Positions 18,314 through 30,637 of a stretch of 64,000 nucleotides of DNA are shown piece after piece. The position numbers were made by a program, and so were the translations under genes. The notes under the pieces were generated by a model, which saw nothing but the letters and a program-made list of their open reading frames with translations, was not told where the DNA came from and ran no database searches. The first letter of the stretch is position 1. Every line of letters begins with the position of its first letter. The DNA is from Echinimonas agarilytica (GTDB lineage: Bacteria; Pseudomonadota; Gammaproteobacteria; Enterobacterales; Neiellaceae): NCBI RefSeq assembly GCF_023703465.1, contig NZ_JAMQGP010000002.1, positions 186,001 to 250,000 of the forward strand, written 5' to 3'.

Positions 18314-19437
18314 ATGATCATCCGACGATGGGTGTGAATGCCCATTAAAATGCCAAAACCAGCCAACAATGTCACCATCGATGTGCCGCCATAACTAATC
18401 AAAGGTAAAGGTACACCAACAACCGGCAAAATGCCTGAAACCATGCCAATGTTGACGAAAACGTAGACGAAAAAGGTCAAAGTGATACTGCCTGCGAGCA
18501 AGCTTCCAAATGTAGTTTGCGCATTTGCAGCGATGTATAAACCCCGGAGCACAATCAATAGATATAGCATCAGTAGCAGGAGCACACCGGTTAAACCAAA
18601 TTCTTCACTGAATACGGCAAAGATAAAATCTGTGTGGCGCTCAGGTAGAAATTCAAGTTGAGATTGGGTGCCTTGCAACCAGCCCTTACCGTTCATACCG
18701 CCGGAACCAATGGCAATAGTGGATTGGATAATGTGATAGCCACTTCCCAATGGGTCACGTTCTGGGTTGAACAATGTTAATACGCGTTCACGTTGATAAT
18801 CGCGCATGAGATAAAACCATAAAACAGGCACAAATCCGGCAGCAGCAACGGCCCCTGCAAAAATGAGCTTCCAACTGACACCTGCCAGAAAAATCACAAA
18901 AATTCCCGAGGCGGCGATGAGCAATGAAGTGCCTAAATCGGGTTGTCGGGCAATTAATAGCGTTGGGATTAATATCAGGATAAAGGCAATTACGATTCGT
19001 CCAAAGCGGGCAGGCAAAGCCATACTGGCAAGGAAATGCGCTGCTGCTATAGGCACAATCAATTTCATGATTTCAGATGGCTGAAACCTCATAAAGCCCA
19101 GATCTAACCATCGTTGTGCACCTTTACCAACCACACCAAAAATCAACACGCCAACCAGCATTAAAGAGCCTAGAACGTAGATAGGATAGGCCCACCTTCG
19201 GTAATTCTCAGGGTTAATTTGGGCAACGCCTATCATCACGAAAATGGCTAACCCTAAACGTACAAGCTGACGATATTCGAGGTCCATACTGCGCCCGCCA
19301 GCGCTATAAATCACCATCAAGCCAACGCCCATGAGAACGATAAGTAGGATAAGAAGGTAAGCGTCAATGTGCAGCTTGAACCAAATGCTAGGTTTGTGCG
19401 ATTGAGACTCTAAATGCTCTGCAGAACCGAGAATCAT
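18310..19437 (-). CDS. rodA: Peptidoglycan glycosyltransferase RodA
   Basis: A 375-residue SEDS-family polymerase that makes glycan strands for rod-shape elongation with PBP2. Multiple membrane spans are evident. The SEDS signatures are GAQRWLDLGFMRFQPSE in the first half and the C-terminal GMVSGILPVVGVPLPLISYGG region. It overlaps mrdA by four bases (ATGA), the usual mrdA-rodA coupling. It implies a rod-shaped cell. Confidence 0.97.
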   Translation of the reverse strand: MILGSAEHLESQSHKPSIWFKLHIDAYLLILLIVLMGVGLMVIYSAGGRSMDLEYRQLVRLGLAIFVMIGVAQINPENYRRWAYPIYVLGSLMLVGVLIFGVVGKGAQRWLDLGFMRFQPSEIMKLIVPIAAAHFLASMALPARFGRIVIAFILILIPTLLIARQPDLGTSLLIAASGIFVIFLAGVSWKLIFAGAVAAAGFVPVLWFYLMRDYQRERVLTLFNPERDPLGSGYHIIQSTIAIGSGGMNGKGWLQGTQSQLEFLPERHTDFIFAVFSEEFGLTGVLLLLMLYLLIVLRGLYIAANAQTTFGSLLAGSITLTFFVYVFVNIGMVSGILPVVGVPLPLISYGGTSMVTLLAGFGILMGIHTHRRMII

Positions 19438-21329
19438 GGTACTGGAATCCCTGTTGGAAGTGGGGTGTCAAAGCCAATGCTGTTGGCATAGAAGTCAATC
19501 ATTGCGCGGGCCATTGGAGCTGCATTACTTGATCCTCCGCCCTGATTCTCAATGGCAACAGCAACGACAATTTGCGGGTTATTTACCGGAGCGAATGACA
19601 CAAACATGGCATTGTCATGTTGGCTTTTATTGAGCTTTTTAGCGTCATACTCTTCATCTTGTTTGAGGCTAAATACTTGAGCTGTTCCTGATTTACCGCC
19701 AGACATATAGGTGGTGTCTGCAAACGCTTTGCGAGCGGTGCCATGAACACCATGATTTACCCGTCGCATGCCTTCAATGACTTCATCCCAGTAACGCTCT
19801 TGTTTTAACTCCACGGGAGGGCGCTCGTCAGGCGGAAGCTTAATAGTCCCTGTTTGGGATTGAATCGCTTGTACCATGCGGGGGGTATAATTTTCGCCAT
19901 GACGAGATAGTATGCCAATGGCATGAGCAAGCTGAATGGGAGTGGCGGTCCAATAACCTTGGCCAATACCAATATTAACGGTATCTCCCAGGTACCATGG
20001 TTGCCCGTGTTTGGCTCGTTTCCATGCTCGACTTGGCTGCACTGCTGCACTTTCTTCGCGGATATCAATGCCAGAATATTCGCCAAAGCCGAACTGACTG
20101 GCAAACTCATCAATTTTATCGATTCCTAGCTTAGTTGCGGCATCAAAAAAGTAAATATTGCACGATTGCTCGATGGCGCTGTATAGATCGACCCATCCAT
20201 GTCCCCACTTTTTCCAATCGCGATATTTTCGGGCCACACCGTCAATTTGAAAAAAACCGGGATCCCAAACTCGAGTTGCTGGTGTGACAATGGATTCGTT
20301 GAGTGCCAACAAGCCAATGATAGGTTTCACCGTTGAGGCGGGCGGGTACTGCCCTTGTGTTGTGCGATTAATAAGTGGGCGATCTTGAGAGTTCAGTAGC
20401 TTTCGATACGCTTTGCCACTAATGCCTTTTACAAAAGGGTTGGGGTCGTAGCTCGGACCAGAAACCAACGCAAGAACACTGCCGTCTCTGGGGTCGAGAG
20501 CAACGATGGCACCGCGTTTTCCTGCCAACAGTTCTGAGGCTTTTAACTGAAGTTGAATATCTAAGCTTAAATGCAGATCGTTGCCCGGTACTGGTGCTTC
20601 AAAGTTCACCGTGCGGGTAATTCGGCCACGGTTATTGACTTCAACTTCTTGAAACCCTACTTCACCATGTAAGACATCTTCGTAATAACGTTCAAGGCCT
20701 TGCTTACCAATATCGTGGGTGCCGCGATAGTTGGCGAGTTGATTGGTTTTGTCCAACCGTTCTAAGTCGCGTTTATTAATACGCGCAACGTACCCCACTG
20801 CGTGGGTGAGGGCATCGCCAAAAGGGTAGTGCCGCTTGAGGCGCGCCTCGATATAAGCACCCGGATAGAGATGTTGGTTGACACTGAAACGTGATACTTC
20901 TTCTTCAGTTAAATCATTCTTTAAAATGATTTTTTTAAAACGGCGGCTGACTCTGCTTTGTTCTAAAAATTTATCTTGTTGTTCTTGGGATATATCTAAT
21001 AAATCGCCCAATCCCATGACGGAGCCTTTGAGGTTGGACACTTCTTCTGGGACTAATTCGAGGGAATAAACGGGGCGATTGTCTGCGAGCAGTATGCCAT
21101 TGCGATCAAAGATTAAGCCACGATTGGGTGCGACAGGGAGTACTCGAATACGATTATCATTTGAGCGTGTTTCAAAATCATCATGACGGCTCACTTGAAG
21201 GCGGTACAGGTTGGAGATGAGAATGGCGAGCATTAACACCACAACGAAAAGCGCGACAATGGCTCTTCGATAAAAAAGGGCGCTTTCAGCTTGTCTATCT
21301 CGAATTTGGTTGGAACGCTGCCGGATCAT
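19434..21329 (-). CDS. mrdA: Penicillin-binding protein 2 (peptidoglycan transpeptidase)
   Basis: A 631-residue class B PBP that crosslinks peptidoglycan during elongation, partner of RodA. It has a cytoplasmic tail, a membrane anchor (about residues 22-44), a dimerisation domain, and a transpeptidase domain with STVK (near residue 325), S-C-N in EQSCNIYFF, and KSGTAQ in place of KTG. The frame is open to 21371, but ATG 21329 avoids overlap with rlmH and matches family starts (MIRQRSNQIRD). It lies two bases after the rlmH stop. Confidence 0.97.
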   Translation of the reverse strand: MIRQRSNQIRDRQAESALFYRRAIVALFVVVLMLAILISNLYRLQVSRHDDFETRSNDNRIRVLPVAPNRGLIFDRNGILLADNRPVYSLELVPEEVSNLKGSVMGLGDLLDISQEQQDKFLEQSRVSRRFKKIILKNDLTEEEVSRFSVNQHLYPGAYIEARLKRHYPFGDALTHAVGYVARINKRDLERLDKTNQLANYRGTHDIGKQGLERYYEDVLHGEVGFQEVEVNNRGRITRTVNFEAPVPGNDLHLSLDIQLQLKASELLAGKRGAIVALDPRDGSVLALVSGPSYDPNPFVKGISGKAYRKLLNSQDRPLINRTTQGQYPPASTVKPIIGLLALNESIVTPATRVWDPGFFQIDGVARKYRDWKKWGHGWVDLYSAIEQSCNIYFFDAATKLGIDKIDEFASQFGFGEYSGIDIREESAAVQPSRAWKRAKHGQPWYLGDTVNIGIGQGYWTATPIQLAHAIGILSRHGENYTPRMVQAIQSQTGTIKLPPDERPPVELKQERYWDEVIEGMRRVNHGVHGTARKAFADTTYMSGGKSGTAQVFSLKQDEEYDAKKLNKSQHDNAMFVSFAPVNNPQIVVAVAIENQGGGSSNAAPMARAMIDFYANSIGFDTPLPTGIPVP

Positions 21330-21331
21330 AC

Positions 21332-21802
21332 TTATTCTCGATGATACGGGTGGTTGTTGAGTAAGCTCCAAGCACGATAAAGACTTTCGGCTAAGATCAC
21401 TCTTACCATAGGATGAGGTAAGGTTAAATTAGAGAGGCTCCAGCGTTGTTCAGAGGCCGCAATACATGCAGGGGCTAAGCCTTCTGGTCCGCCAACTAAA
21501 AGACTGATATTGCGCCCATCCATTTGCCAGCTCGCAAGCTGCTTGGACAACTGAGGCGTGTCCCAAGGTTTGCCGGTGACTTCTAAAGTCACAATTCGGT
21601 TGCCTTTGCCTACGGCCGCTAACATTCGCTCGCCTTCTGCATCGAGAATACGAGCAATATCAGCGTTCTTCCCACGTTTACCCGCGGGAATTTCGGTCAG
21701 CTCAAACGAACAGTCACGTGGAAATCGTCCCTGATAATCGTTAAATGCTGTGGTGACCCACTGAGGCATTTTTTGCCCCACTGCGATGAGCTGCAGACGC
21801 AT
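21332..21802 (-). CDS. rlmH: 23S rRNA (pseudouridine-1915 N3)-methyltransferase
   Basis: A 156-residue SPOUT methyltransferase acting on pseudouridine 1915 of 23S rRNA in the 70S ribosome. The N-terminal [13 protein letters not shown], the knot segment [12 protein letters not shown] and the C-terminal [24 protein letters not shown] are diagnostic, and the YHRE terminus is the family ending. It lies between rsfS (6-base gap) and mrdA, the standard gammaproteobacterial order. Confidence 0.97.
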   Translation of the reverse strand: MRLQLIAVGQKMPQWVTTAFNDYQGRFPRDCSFELTEIPAGKRGKNADIARILDAEGERMLAAVGKGNRIVTLEVTGKPWDTPQLSKQLASWQMDGRNISLLVGGPEGLAPACIAASEQRWSLSNLTLPHPMVRVILAESLYRAWSLLNNHPYHRE

Positions 21803-21808
21803 AAAATG

Positions 21809-22129
21809 TTAGCTCCAGAGCTTTTCCAAGTCGTAGAACTCGCGCGCGCTCTCTTGCATCACATGCAGCACAACATCGCCCAAATCTACTAATACCCATT
21901 CGCCCTCAGCTTTGCCTTCAATCCCTAGAGGGGCTAGATCTGCACGTTTGGCTTCTGTTGCAACGTTTTCAGCAATTGACTGTACATGGCGTTTGGAGTT
22001 ACCCGAACAAATCACCAAGGTATCAGTAATGGTGCTGCGACCTTTCACATCAATTTGCATGATGTCACGGCCTTTCATGTCTTCGACTTTATCGATAACG
22101 AAATCTACTAGGGATGAGCCTTGCAACAT
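21809..22129 (-). CDS. rsfS: Ribosomal silencing factor RsfS
   Basis: A 106-residue protein that binds ribosomal protein uL14 and blocks subunit joining during starvation. Family segments include DIMQIDVKGRSTITDTLVICSG and the C-terminal GDVVLHVMQESAREFYDLEKLW. It lies between nadD and rlmH as in E. coli (where it is 105 residues). Confidence 0.96.
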   Translation of the reverse strand: MLQGSSLVDFVIDKVEDMKGRDIMQIDVKGRSTITDTLVICSGNSKRHVQSIAENVATEAKRADLAPLGIEGKAEGEWVLVDLGDVVLHVMQESAREFYDLEKLWS

Positions 22130-22197
22130 GTTCTCCTGCTCTTAATTTAAAAAATTGATAGTTACTGTGTAAGAGTACCATTTTTCCATGAATGGCG

Positions 22198-22833
22198 TCA
22201 GCGAACAGGACAATAAAGTTGGTGCGCGCGAATATAGTCTTCAACCGCGGGATCGAGCTGAGGAATATTTTCGTTTTGACAGGCAAGCGATGTTCTAATC
22301 TCGGTGGATGATATTTGCCAGTGAGGATTCTCTAAACAAATAATATGCCCAAAGTTTTCAGCTGCAACGGCAGAAGACTGATATTGCTTGAGCAACTGCT
22401 CCTCTAAGCTATTCGCTTTGACAGAGTCGCCGGGGCGTCGGCAAACAACGAGGTGACATAGATGGAGTAACTGGTCCCAACGGTACCAACTTGAAAGATT
22501 GGCAAAAGAATCCATCCCCATAATGAAGAAAAGCGCAGCATCGGGGTGGCGTTTGCGTAACTTCCTAAGCGTATTGACGCTGTATGAGGGTGAATTCTGG
22601 TTCAGTTCGATGTCATTGACCGATAGCTCAGTAAAAGGAGCTGCTGCTATTCGAGCCATTTCGAGACGATGCTCTGCTGTCACAGCTGTGGAATTTTTAT
22701 GTGGAGGTTGATGATTGGGGATCAGCTGAAGTTGATTTAGATTGAGTTGATTGTGCACAAAATGTGCAATTTCAATGTGCCCTCGATGAATGGGATCGAA
22801 CGTCCCGCCCAAAAAACCAATACGCTCAGTCAT
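22198..22833 (-). CDS. nadD: Nicotinate-nucleotide adenylyltransferase
   Basis: A 211-residue enzyme that makes deamido-NAD from nicotinate mononucleotide and ATP. The nucleotidyltransferase motif GGTFDPIHRGH is at residues 8-18 and the C-terminal ISSTEIRTSL motif is present. The open frame extends to 22914, but ATG 22833 begins the family and overlaps the holA stop by four bases (ATGA). Confidence 0.97.
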   Translation of the reverse strand: MTERIGFLGGTFDPIHRGHIEIAHFVHNQLNLNQLQLIPNHQPPHKNSTAVTAEHRLEMARIAAAPFTELSVNDIELNQNSPSYSVNTLRKLRKRHPDAALFFIMGMDSFANLSSWYRWDQLLHLCHLVVCRRPGDSVKANSLEEQLLKQYQSSAVAAENFGHIICLENPHWQISSTEIRTSLACQNENIPQLDPAVEDYIRAHQLYCPVR

Positions 22834-23882
22834 GACAGTTCCGCTGTGAGTAGCCAATCGACATTGGCGGCGGGGTTCATCAATAAACTGCACGCCTGTG
22901 TAATGAGAGTCCAACTTAACGACTGTTCCGTTTCAGCCCCTTTTACTTTTCGTTCTAACAAGGCCACTAGCATCACCGCTTGTTGAATACGCTGCACACT
23001 TAGCTGTTGAAGTGCGCGTTTAATGGTGGGTTGACGCGAAGGCCATATCCGGAATTTTTTAAATAGCTGAGGCTGTTGATCCGGCGACATCATTAAGGCT
23101 TGAAGTTGGGCAACTTCTCGGCTCAACGCCCAGCAGATAATCACAGGTTCAATGCCTTCGTCTTTCAGTTGACGAAGCATATGTTCAACTTGATGCACTT
23201 GACCTGCCATGATGGCGTCGGTTAATTGAAAGATATCAAACCGAGATTGATCGATGAGCGCTTGATGCAGTTGCTCAACACTGATTGGGCTTTGGTCATG
23301 TAACAACGATAACTTCTCGAGCTCTTGGCTTAAAGAGAGAAGATTGCCCTCATGATGCTCTTGAAGATACATTAATGCGTCGGGGGCAAGCTGTACGCCT
23401 GCTGCGCGGGCTCTGTGTCTTAACCAGTTGGTCAGTCTATCGCCGCTCGGAGCTGCGATGGTAATAGCTTGGCTAATTGCACTGAGAGCCTTAAACCATT
23501 TGGTGTTTTGCTGAGCTTTTTCGAGCTTGCTGCCGTGGCATATGACGATGAGGTCAGGACTCGGATACTGGCCGTAATCATTTAGAATCGCACCGATGTC
23601 TTTGCCACATTTGCCATTGCCCATATCAAGCACAATGACACGTTTGCTGGCGAATAAACTCATGCCTTGCAGGGCCGCCGAGAGCTCAGCAATGGCATCT
23701 GTGCTATCTAAGTATAAGCGTTCTACTTCGTCAAAACCTTGCTGGCGTGCAGCATTCACGATGCTCGCAATGGACTCGAATCGCTGTAGCGGTTCGTCGC
23801 CAAAAATTAAGTAGCCGCTTGAAAGTCCACGTTGAAGAGCTTGCTCGAGCTGGTTGGGGAATATACGTGCATTGGGAGCCAT
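22830..23882 (-). CDS. holA: DNA polymerase III subunit delta
   Basis: A 350-residue clamp-loader subunit that opens the beta sliding clamp. It starts MAPNARIFPNQLEQAL, and has the family segments SGYLIFGDEPLQ and an AAA+-like fold without a functional Walker A, as expected for delta. The order lptE-holA-nadD with one-base and four-base overlaps matches E. coli. The sequence is divergent, as usual for this subunit, but context makes the call secure. Confidence 0.94.
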   Translation of the reverse strand: MAPNARIFPNQLEQALQRGLSSGYLIFGDEPLQRFESIASIVNAARQQGFDEVERLYLDSTDAIAELSAALQGMSLFASKRVIVLDMGNGKCGKDIGAILNDYGQYPSPDLIVICHGSKLEKAQQNTKWFKALSAISQAITIAAPSGDRLTNWLRHRARAAGVQLAPDALMYLQEHHEGNLLSLSQELEKLSLLHDQSPISVEQLHQALIDQSRFDIFQLTDAIMAGQVHQVEHMLRQLKDEGIEPVIICWALSREVAQLQALMMSPDQQPQLFKKFRIWPSRQPTIKRALQQLSVQRIQQAVMLVALLERKVKGAETEQSLSWTLITQACSLLMNPAANVDWLLTAELS

Positions 23883-24361
23883 TATTGCGACGCCAGTTGT
23901 ACCATCAGTTGATCTGAAATTTGCTGACGCATTTCACTGAGCAACACTTCCATTTCGCGTTTTTTAGCCAAAGCCTGACGCGGATCATCAAGGTAATCGC
24001 GTTGTACTTGCAGCGACAATTGACGCGCTGGTTTATTGGCTTCGAGCACCGATGCCTCAAGCGAATAAGTGAGCCTGTACTCAGCAACTTGTCCGTCTGG
24101 ATAAAGCGACAAGTTAGACCGTTCTAGAGTGTCTTTGCCTAAAACTAAGGTGGGATGAGATTCGCCTTGTGAGCTTACAATCTCGACGCCACCATCTTTG
24201 AGCCGTTTAGTCACATCTCGTGTGATCGCTGAATAAGGATCGCTCACTTGCAGCTGAATTTGCTGATATTGCTCGGGTAACGTGTAGCTTCCTTTAAGTT
24301 GGAAACCACAAGCACTTATAGCGAGTATGCTTATTGTAATGAGCAGCGAGCGAATGGCCAT
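23882..24361 (-). CDS. lptE: LPS-assembly lipoprotein LptE
   Basis: A 159-residue outer-membrane lipoprotein that plugs the LptD barrel and helps deliver lipopolysaccharide to the cell surface. The lipobox is ISAC (C18), followed by GFQLKGSYTLPEQ, the family start. Its stop overlaps the holA start by one base (TAATG). It lies between leuS and holA, the conserved location. Confidence 0.94.
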   Translation of the reverse strand: MAIRSLLITISILAISACGFQLKGSYTLPEQYQQIQLQVSDPYSAITRDVTKRLKDGGVEIVSSQGESHPTLVLGKDTLERSNLSLYPDGQVAEYRLTYSLEASVLEANKPARQLSLQVQRDYLDDPRQALAKKREMEVLLSEMRQQISDQLMVQLASQ

Positions 24362-24410
24362 GCCATATCTCCTTATTGGCAGCGAATCTTATAGCTTTAA
24401 TGGGCGTCTA

Positions 24411-27038
<2,628 letters not shown>

Positions 27039-27214
27039 TCAATATACATAATTAATAGACCAACTTGTGCTTCATCAATATGAAGATTGGCTGGCTGACT
27101 TATCTATGTACATTGTAAAGGGCGCATAGGATACCGCATCCGTGATCCGGCCAACAAGCCTGAGCGCACTTTCAACTAAACTTAAATTCTAATCCTTGTG
27201 CAAGGAACTTGATT

Positions 27215-27712
27215 ATGAGTGATAAACAAGCAAGTAACTATCAAGCACTTTTAGAAAAAATTGTTGTGAAAGTGCAAGAGGAAAGTCATCTCACAGAAGA
27301 AGCGTTGGAAACATGGCTTGCGCGCACCAACGAATATTTAGGAGCCGCAGGTGATTTAACCCGAGATGAGCTTGAGCTCATCCGTGCGTACCTCAAACGT
27401 GATTTACAGGCCTTTGCCGACAGTATGGATCCAAATTCAGACACTCACCCGCCCTCTGTTTGGCTTAGTGGTATTGCGGGGACCGTGTGGCATGCATTGG
27501 CTGAAATTACCGATAAAACACAAGTAGAATGGCGCGAGTTGTCGGATAACTTAGCGCACGACGGCATTTATCAAACCAATGAATGGGTCGCTTTGGGTGT
27601 GATTAAGTGTGCCGACTGTGGCCACGTTGAAGAAATTTATCACGCCACACGTTTAGGTGCCTGTATTCGATGTGGTGGTCGTAAATTCAGTCGAGAGCAG
27701 TTTGTTCCTTAA
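27215..27712 (+). CDS. ybeL: Zinc-ribbon protein YbeL (DUF1451)
   Basis: A 165-residue cytoplasmic protein. The N-terminal three quarters is helical and acidic, and the C-terminus is a zinc ribbon with C-x2-C pairs (IKCADCGH and ACIRCGGRKF). It matches the YbeL/DUF1451 family, found beside leuS in many gammaproteobacteria; its function is not known. ATG 27215 is chosen over TTG 27209 because AAGGAA lies eight bases upstream. It is convergent with lnt, with only 11 bases between stop codons and no terminator visible. Confidence 0.92.
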   Translation: MSDKQASNYQALLEKIVVKVQEESHLTEEALETWLARTNEYLGAAGDLTRDELELIRAYLKRDLQAFADSMDPNSDTHPPSVWLSGIAGTVWHALAEITDKTQVEWRELSDNLAHDGIYQTNEWVALGVIKCADCGHVEEIYHATRLGACIRCGGRKFSREQFVP

Positions 27713-27723
27713 TCCTGCGGGGG

Positions 27724-29274
27724 TTAGCGAATGGTTGAATGGCGTCTCCGTGTGATAGCCGCAATTAGAATTGATAGCACGCTCAAAATGGCAATGGGGT
27801 AGTGGCCATACCGTGAGAATAAGGTCTGCCCTCGGTATTGATTCACCTCTGCACTGAGAACTTTGGCTTCGAATTGCGGTATCTGATCGGTGATTGAACC
27901 GTCGGCGTCAATAATTGCGGTAATACCGTTGTTGGTGGTTCGGATCACAGGGCGAGCCAGTTCTTTGGCGCGCATTTGAGCAATCTGTAAGTGTTGATGA
28001 GGGCCAATGGAGTCGCCAAACCATGCATCATTGCTGACAGTGATAATAAAGTCAGTATCGATACGCACATTCAAGCGAACTTGCTCGGTGAACAAAATCT
28101 CATAACAAAGCGCAGGAGCGAGCTTCCATCCGTTGGCAAGGAGGTTGGTTTGAATATAGTCGCCTCGGCTAAACGAACTCATTGGTAAGTTAAATAGCGG
28201 AGCAAGTGGACGCAATAAGTCGCCCAACGGAACAAACTCGCCAATCGGCAGTAAGTGATGCTTTGAGTAACGATTGCTATTGCCGTAGTAATAGCTTGGG
28301 TTCTCGCCTTCCGATTCTGTTCGCCCTAACACTACTAAGTTATTAAAATAACTTCGAGTTCTGGGTTGGTAGTCAATGATACCTGTGATCATTGCGCTTT
28401 CGCGCCATGCTAATGTACTGTCGATATTGTGCAGGTAGTCTTGAGCGCTGAGTTCAACGGCTGGGATTGCGGCCTCGGGCCAAACAACAATATCGTGGTC
28501 ATAATAGGGTCTACTCATGTCTTGGTATAGGCGCATGGTAGGCCACTGAGATTCGGGATCCCACTTAATGATTTGAGGCACATTGCCTTGCACAAGCGCG
28601 ACTTTAGCAAACTTACCGGTATGTTCGGCTTGTATGAAGTTGGACGCTTTGAAGGTGCCAAAGCCCACCAGTGCAATAATCGGCAAAGCCCAAACAAGGC
28701 GTTTGGGGTGAACGGTTTGAGTTAGCAATACCCCAATAAACACTACGAGCCAACCAATACCTTGTACACCAATAATGGGGGCCCATTCAAACAACCAGCT
28801 ATGGGTTTGGCTATACCCCATGGCCAGCCAAGGAAAGCCTGTGAGCAATTCGCCCCTAAGGTATTCGGTTACAAGCCAAATTGAAGGAAATGCGAAGGCG
28901 CTCAGTATCGCAGGTTTGTCATGACATATTCGATACCACAGCCAACCTGACATTGCCGGAAATAAGGCTAAGTAGCCGCACAGCAATATCATCAATGCAA
29001 TGGAAACTATCAGCGGCACACCACCGAACTGGTCGATGGAAACGTGAATCCAACTGATCCCTACAGCAAATGTGCCGAAGCCATAAATAAACCCAATCCA
29101 CGTCGCCATGCGAAGTGTGCGGCTCATTTGAAGTACAGCATAAAAACCGAGCACAGAAAGTGGTGCAACAACACTCATGTTGTAAGGCGCATAGGCCAAC
29201 GGCATCACTGCGCCAAACAGTACCGCAGCGAGCGCCATCATCCATGAACGTAAATCGGTTTTTACCCACTTCAT
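27724..29274 (-). CDS. lnt: Apolipoprotein N-acyltransferase
   Basis: A 516-residue inner-membrane enzyme that adds the third acyl chain to lipoproteins. Several N-terminal membrane helices precede a nitrilase-like periplasmic domain with the catalytic triad E267 (WPEAAIP), K338 (in YSKHH) and C390 (APALCYE). A final membrane helix follows. It ends the miaB-ybeZ-ybeY-corC-lnt unit, two bases after corC. Confidence 0.97.
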   Translation of the reverse strand: MKWVKTDLRSWMMALAAVLFGAVMPLAYAPYNMSVVAPLSVLGFYAVLQMSRTLRMATWIGFIYGFGTFAVGISWIHVSIDQFGGVPLIVSIALMILLCGYLALFPAMSGWLWYRICHDKPAILSAFAFPSIWLVTEYLRGELLTGFPWLAMGYSQTHSWLFEWAPIIGVQGIGWLVVFIGVLLTQTVHPKRLVWALPIIALVGFGTFKASNFIQAEHTGKFAKVALVQGNVPQIIKWDPESQWPTMRLYQDMSRPYYDHDIVVWPEAAIPAVELSAQDYLHNIDSTLAWRESAMITGIIDYQPRTRSYFNNLVVLGRTESEGENPSYYYGNSNRYSKHHLLPIGEFVPLGDLLRPLAPLFNLPMSSFSRGDYIQTNLLANGWKLAPALCYEILFTEQVRLNVRIDTDFIITVSNDAWFGDSIGPHQHLQIAQMRAKELARPVIRTTNNGITAIIDADGSITDQIPQFEAKVLSAEVNQYRGQTLFSRYGHYPIAILSVLSILIAAITRRRHSTIR

Positions 29275-29276
29275 GT

Positions 29277-30158
29277 TTAGTCAGTCACCGCTTCTTCGAC
29301 TGTCTTTTTTGAGACTTTGACTTGTAATTGCGATACACGGCGAGTGTCTGTTGCCATCACTTTGAAAGTGAAACCGTCAATTTTGATAGACTCACCGCGT
29401 TCTGGCATGTGCCCGAATGCGTTGACGACCATGCCGCCGATGGTATCAAATTCTTCGTCGCTAAAGTGGGTCTCAAATGCTTCATTAAATTGATCGATTT
29501 GAGTCAGTGCTTGCACAGCGTATAAGCGCTTGCCAACTTGACGGATATCGCAGGCATCGTCTTCCACATCATCAGTTTCGTCTTCAATTTCACCGACGAT
29601 AACTTCGAGAATATCTTCAATCGTCACCAAGCCTGAAACGCCACCGTATTCATCGACCACAATTGCCATGTGGTATCGGTCGGCACGAAATTCTTTGAGC
29701 ATCACATCAACACGTTTGCTTTCTGGAACAACAACGGCGGGCCGAAGAATATCTTCGAGGCTGAATTCCGTACCGGTGCGGTCGAAGGCAAAAGGCAACA
29801 AGTCTTTTGCTAACAAAATTCCTTCGATGTGATCTTTGTCTTCTGTGATTACAGGAAAGCGTGAGTGGGCAGACTCAAGCATGGTCGGCATGAATTCTTC
29901 GACTGTTTGACTTACGTCAATTGTAACCATTTGCGAGCGCGGGATCATGATGTCTCTGACCCTCAGGTCATCCACCTCAAGAACGCCTTCGATCATCTGT
30001 GCAATGTCTGTATCGAATAGGCCGTTGGTTTGCGCTTCTTTGATGACCTCAATGAGTTCATCTTGATTTTTGGGTTCTGCGTGAAAGAGTTGGCCTATCT
30101 TTTCAAACCAACTTTTGGGGGCAGAACCGTTACTAGAGTGAGGGTTGTCTTCGCTCAT
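29277..30158 (-). CDS. corC: CorC/YbeX family CBS-domain protein
   Basis: A 293-residue cytoplasmic protein with two CBS domains (about residues 60-195; RVRDIMIPRSQM is the family signature) and a C-terminal CorC_HlyC domain. In E. coli it is linked to Mg2+/Co2+ efflux and to ribosome maturation. ATG 30158, with AAAGGA upstream, gives the family start MSEDNPHSSN; a longer frame to 30182 would run into the ybeY stop. Confidence 0.95.
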   Translation of the reverse strand: MSEDNPHSSNGSAPKSWFEKIGQLFHAEPKNQDELIEVIKEAQTNGLFDTDIAQMIEGVLEVDDLRVRDIMIPRSQMVTIDVSQTVEEFMPTMLESAHSRFPVITEDKDHIEGILLAKDLLPFAFDRTGTEFSLEDILRPAVVVPESKRVDVMLKEFRADRYHMAIVVDEYGGVSGLVTIEDILEVIVGEIEDETDDVEDDACDIRQVGKRLYAVQALTQIDQFNEAFETHFSDEEFDTIGGMVVNAFGHMPERGESIKIDGFTFKVMATDTRRVSQLQVKVSKKTVEEAVTD

Positions 30159-30181
30159 GAGTCCTTTGTCTAAACCTCGCA

Positions 30182-30637
30182 TCAGCGTTCGCTGTATGGG
30201 TCTGGGATACCGAGATTGGCCAAAATAATACGCTCTTTGGATTCCATAATCTCTGCTTCTTCATCTTGTATATGATCATATCCGAGCAAATGCAAGATGC
30301 CGTGAGTCACCATGTGTGCCCAATGTTGTTCGTTGGACTTGTTTTGTTCTGTTGCTTCTTGCGCCACAATGGGGGCACAAATAACGAGGTCGCCCAATAA
30401 CGGCAGATCAATTCCAGGTGGAGCCTCGAACGGAAATGACAACACGTTGGTGGGTTTATCTTTGCCTCGGTATGTGTTGTTGAGTGTTTGACTTTCTTCT
30501 TCGTCAACCACTCGAATCGTCAGTTCAGCTTCATCTCGGAGATCTTCTAGGGCCGCTAATGTCCATTGCTCAAATAAATTGAACGAGGGCAAGTTGTTGG
30601 CGTCAGAAGCTAATTGTAAGTCGAGCTCGATGCTCAT
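30182..30637 (-). CDS. ybeY: Endoribonuclease YbeY
   Basis: A 151-residue zinc-dependent RNase for 16S rRNA 3'-end maturation and ribosome quality control. The three-histidine metal motif is [15 protein letters not shown], and the upstream [19 protein letters not shown] segment is conserved. It overlaps ybeZ by four bases (ATGA). Confidence 0.96.
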   Translation of the reverse strand: MSIELDLQLASDANNLPSFNLFEQWTLAALEDLRDEAELTIRVVDEEESQTLNNTYRGKDKPTNVLSFPFEAPPGIDLPLLGDLVICAPIVAQEATEQNKSNEQHWAHMVTHGILHLLGYDHIQDEEAEIMESKERIILANLGIPDPYSER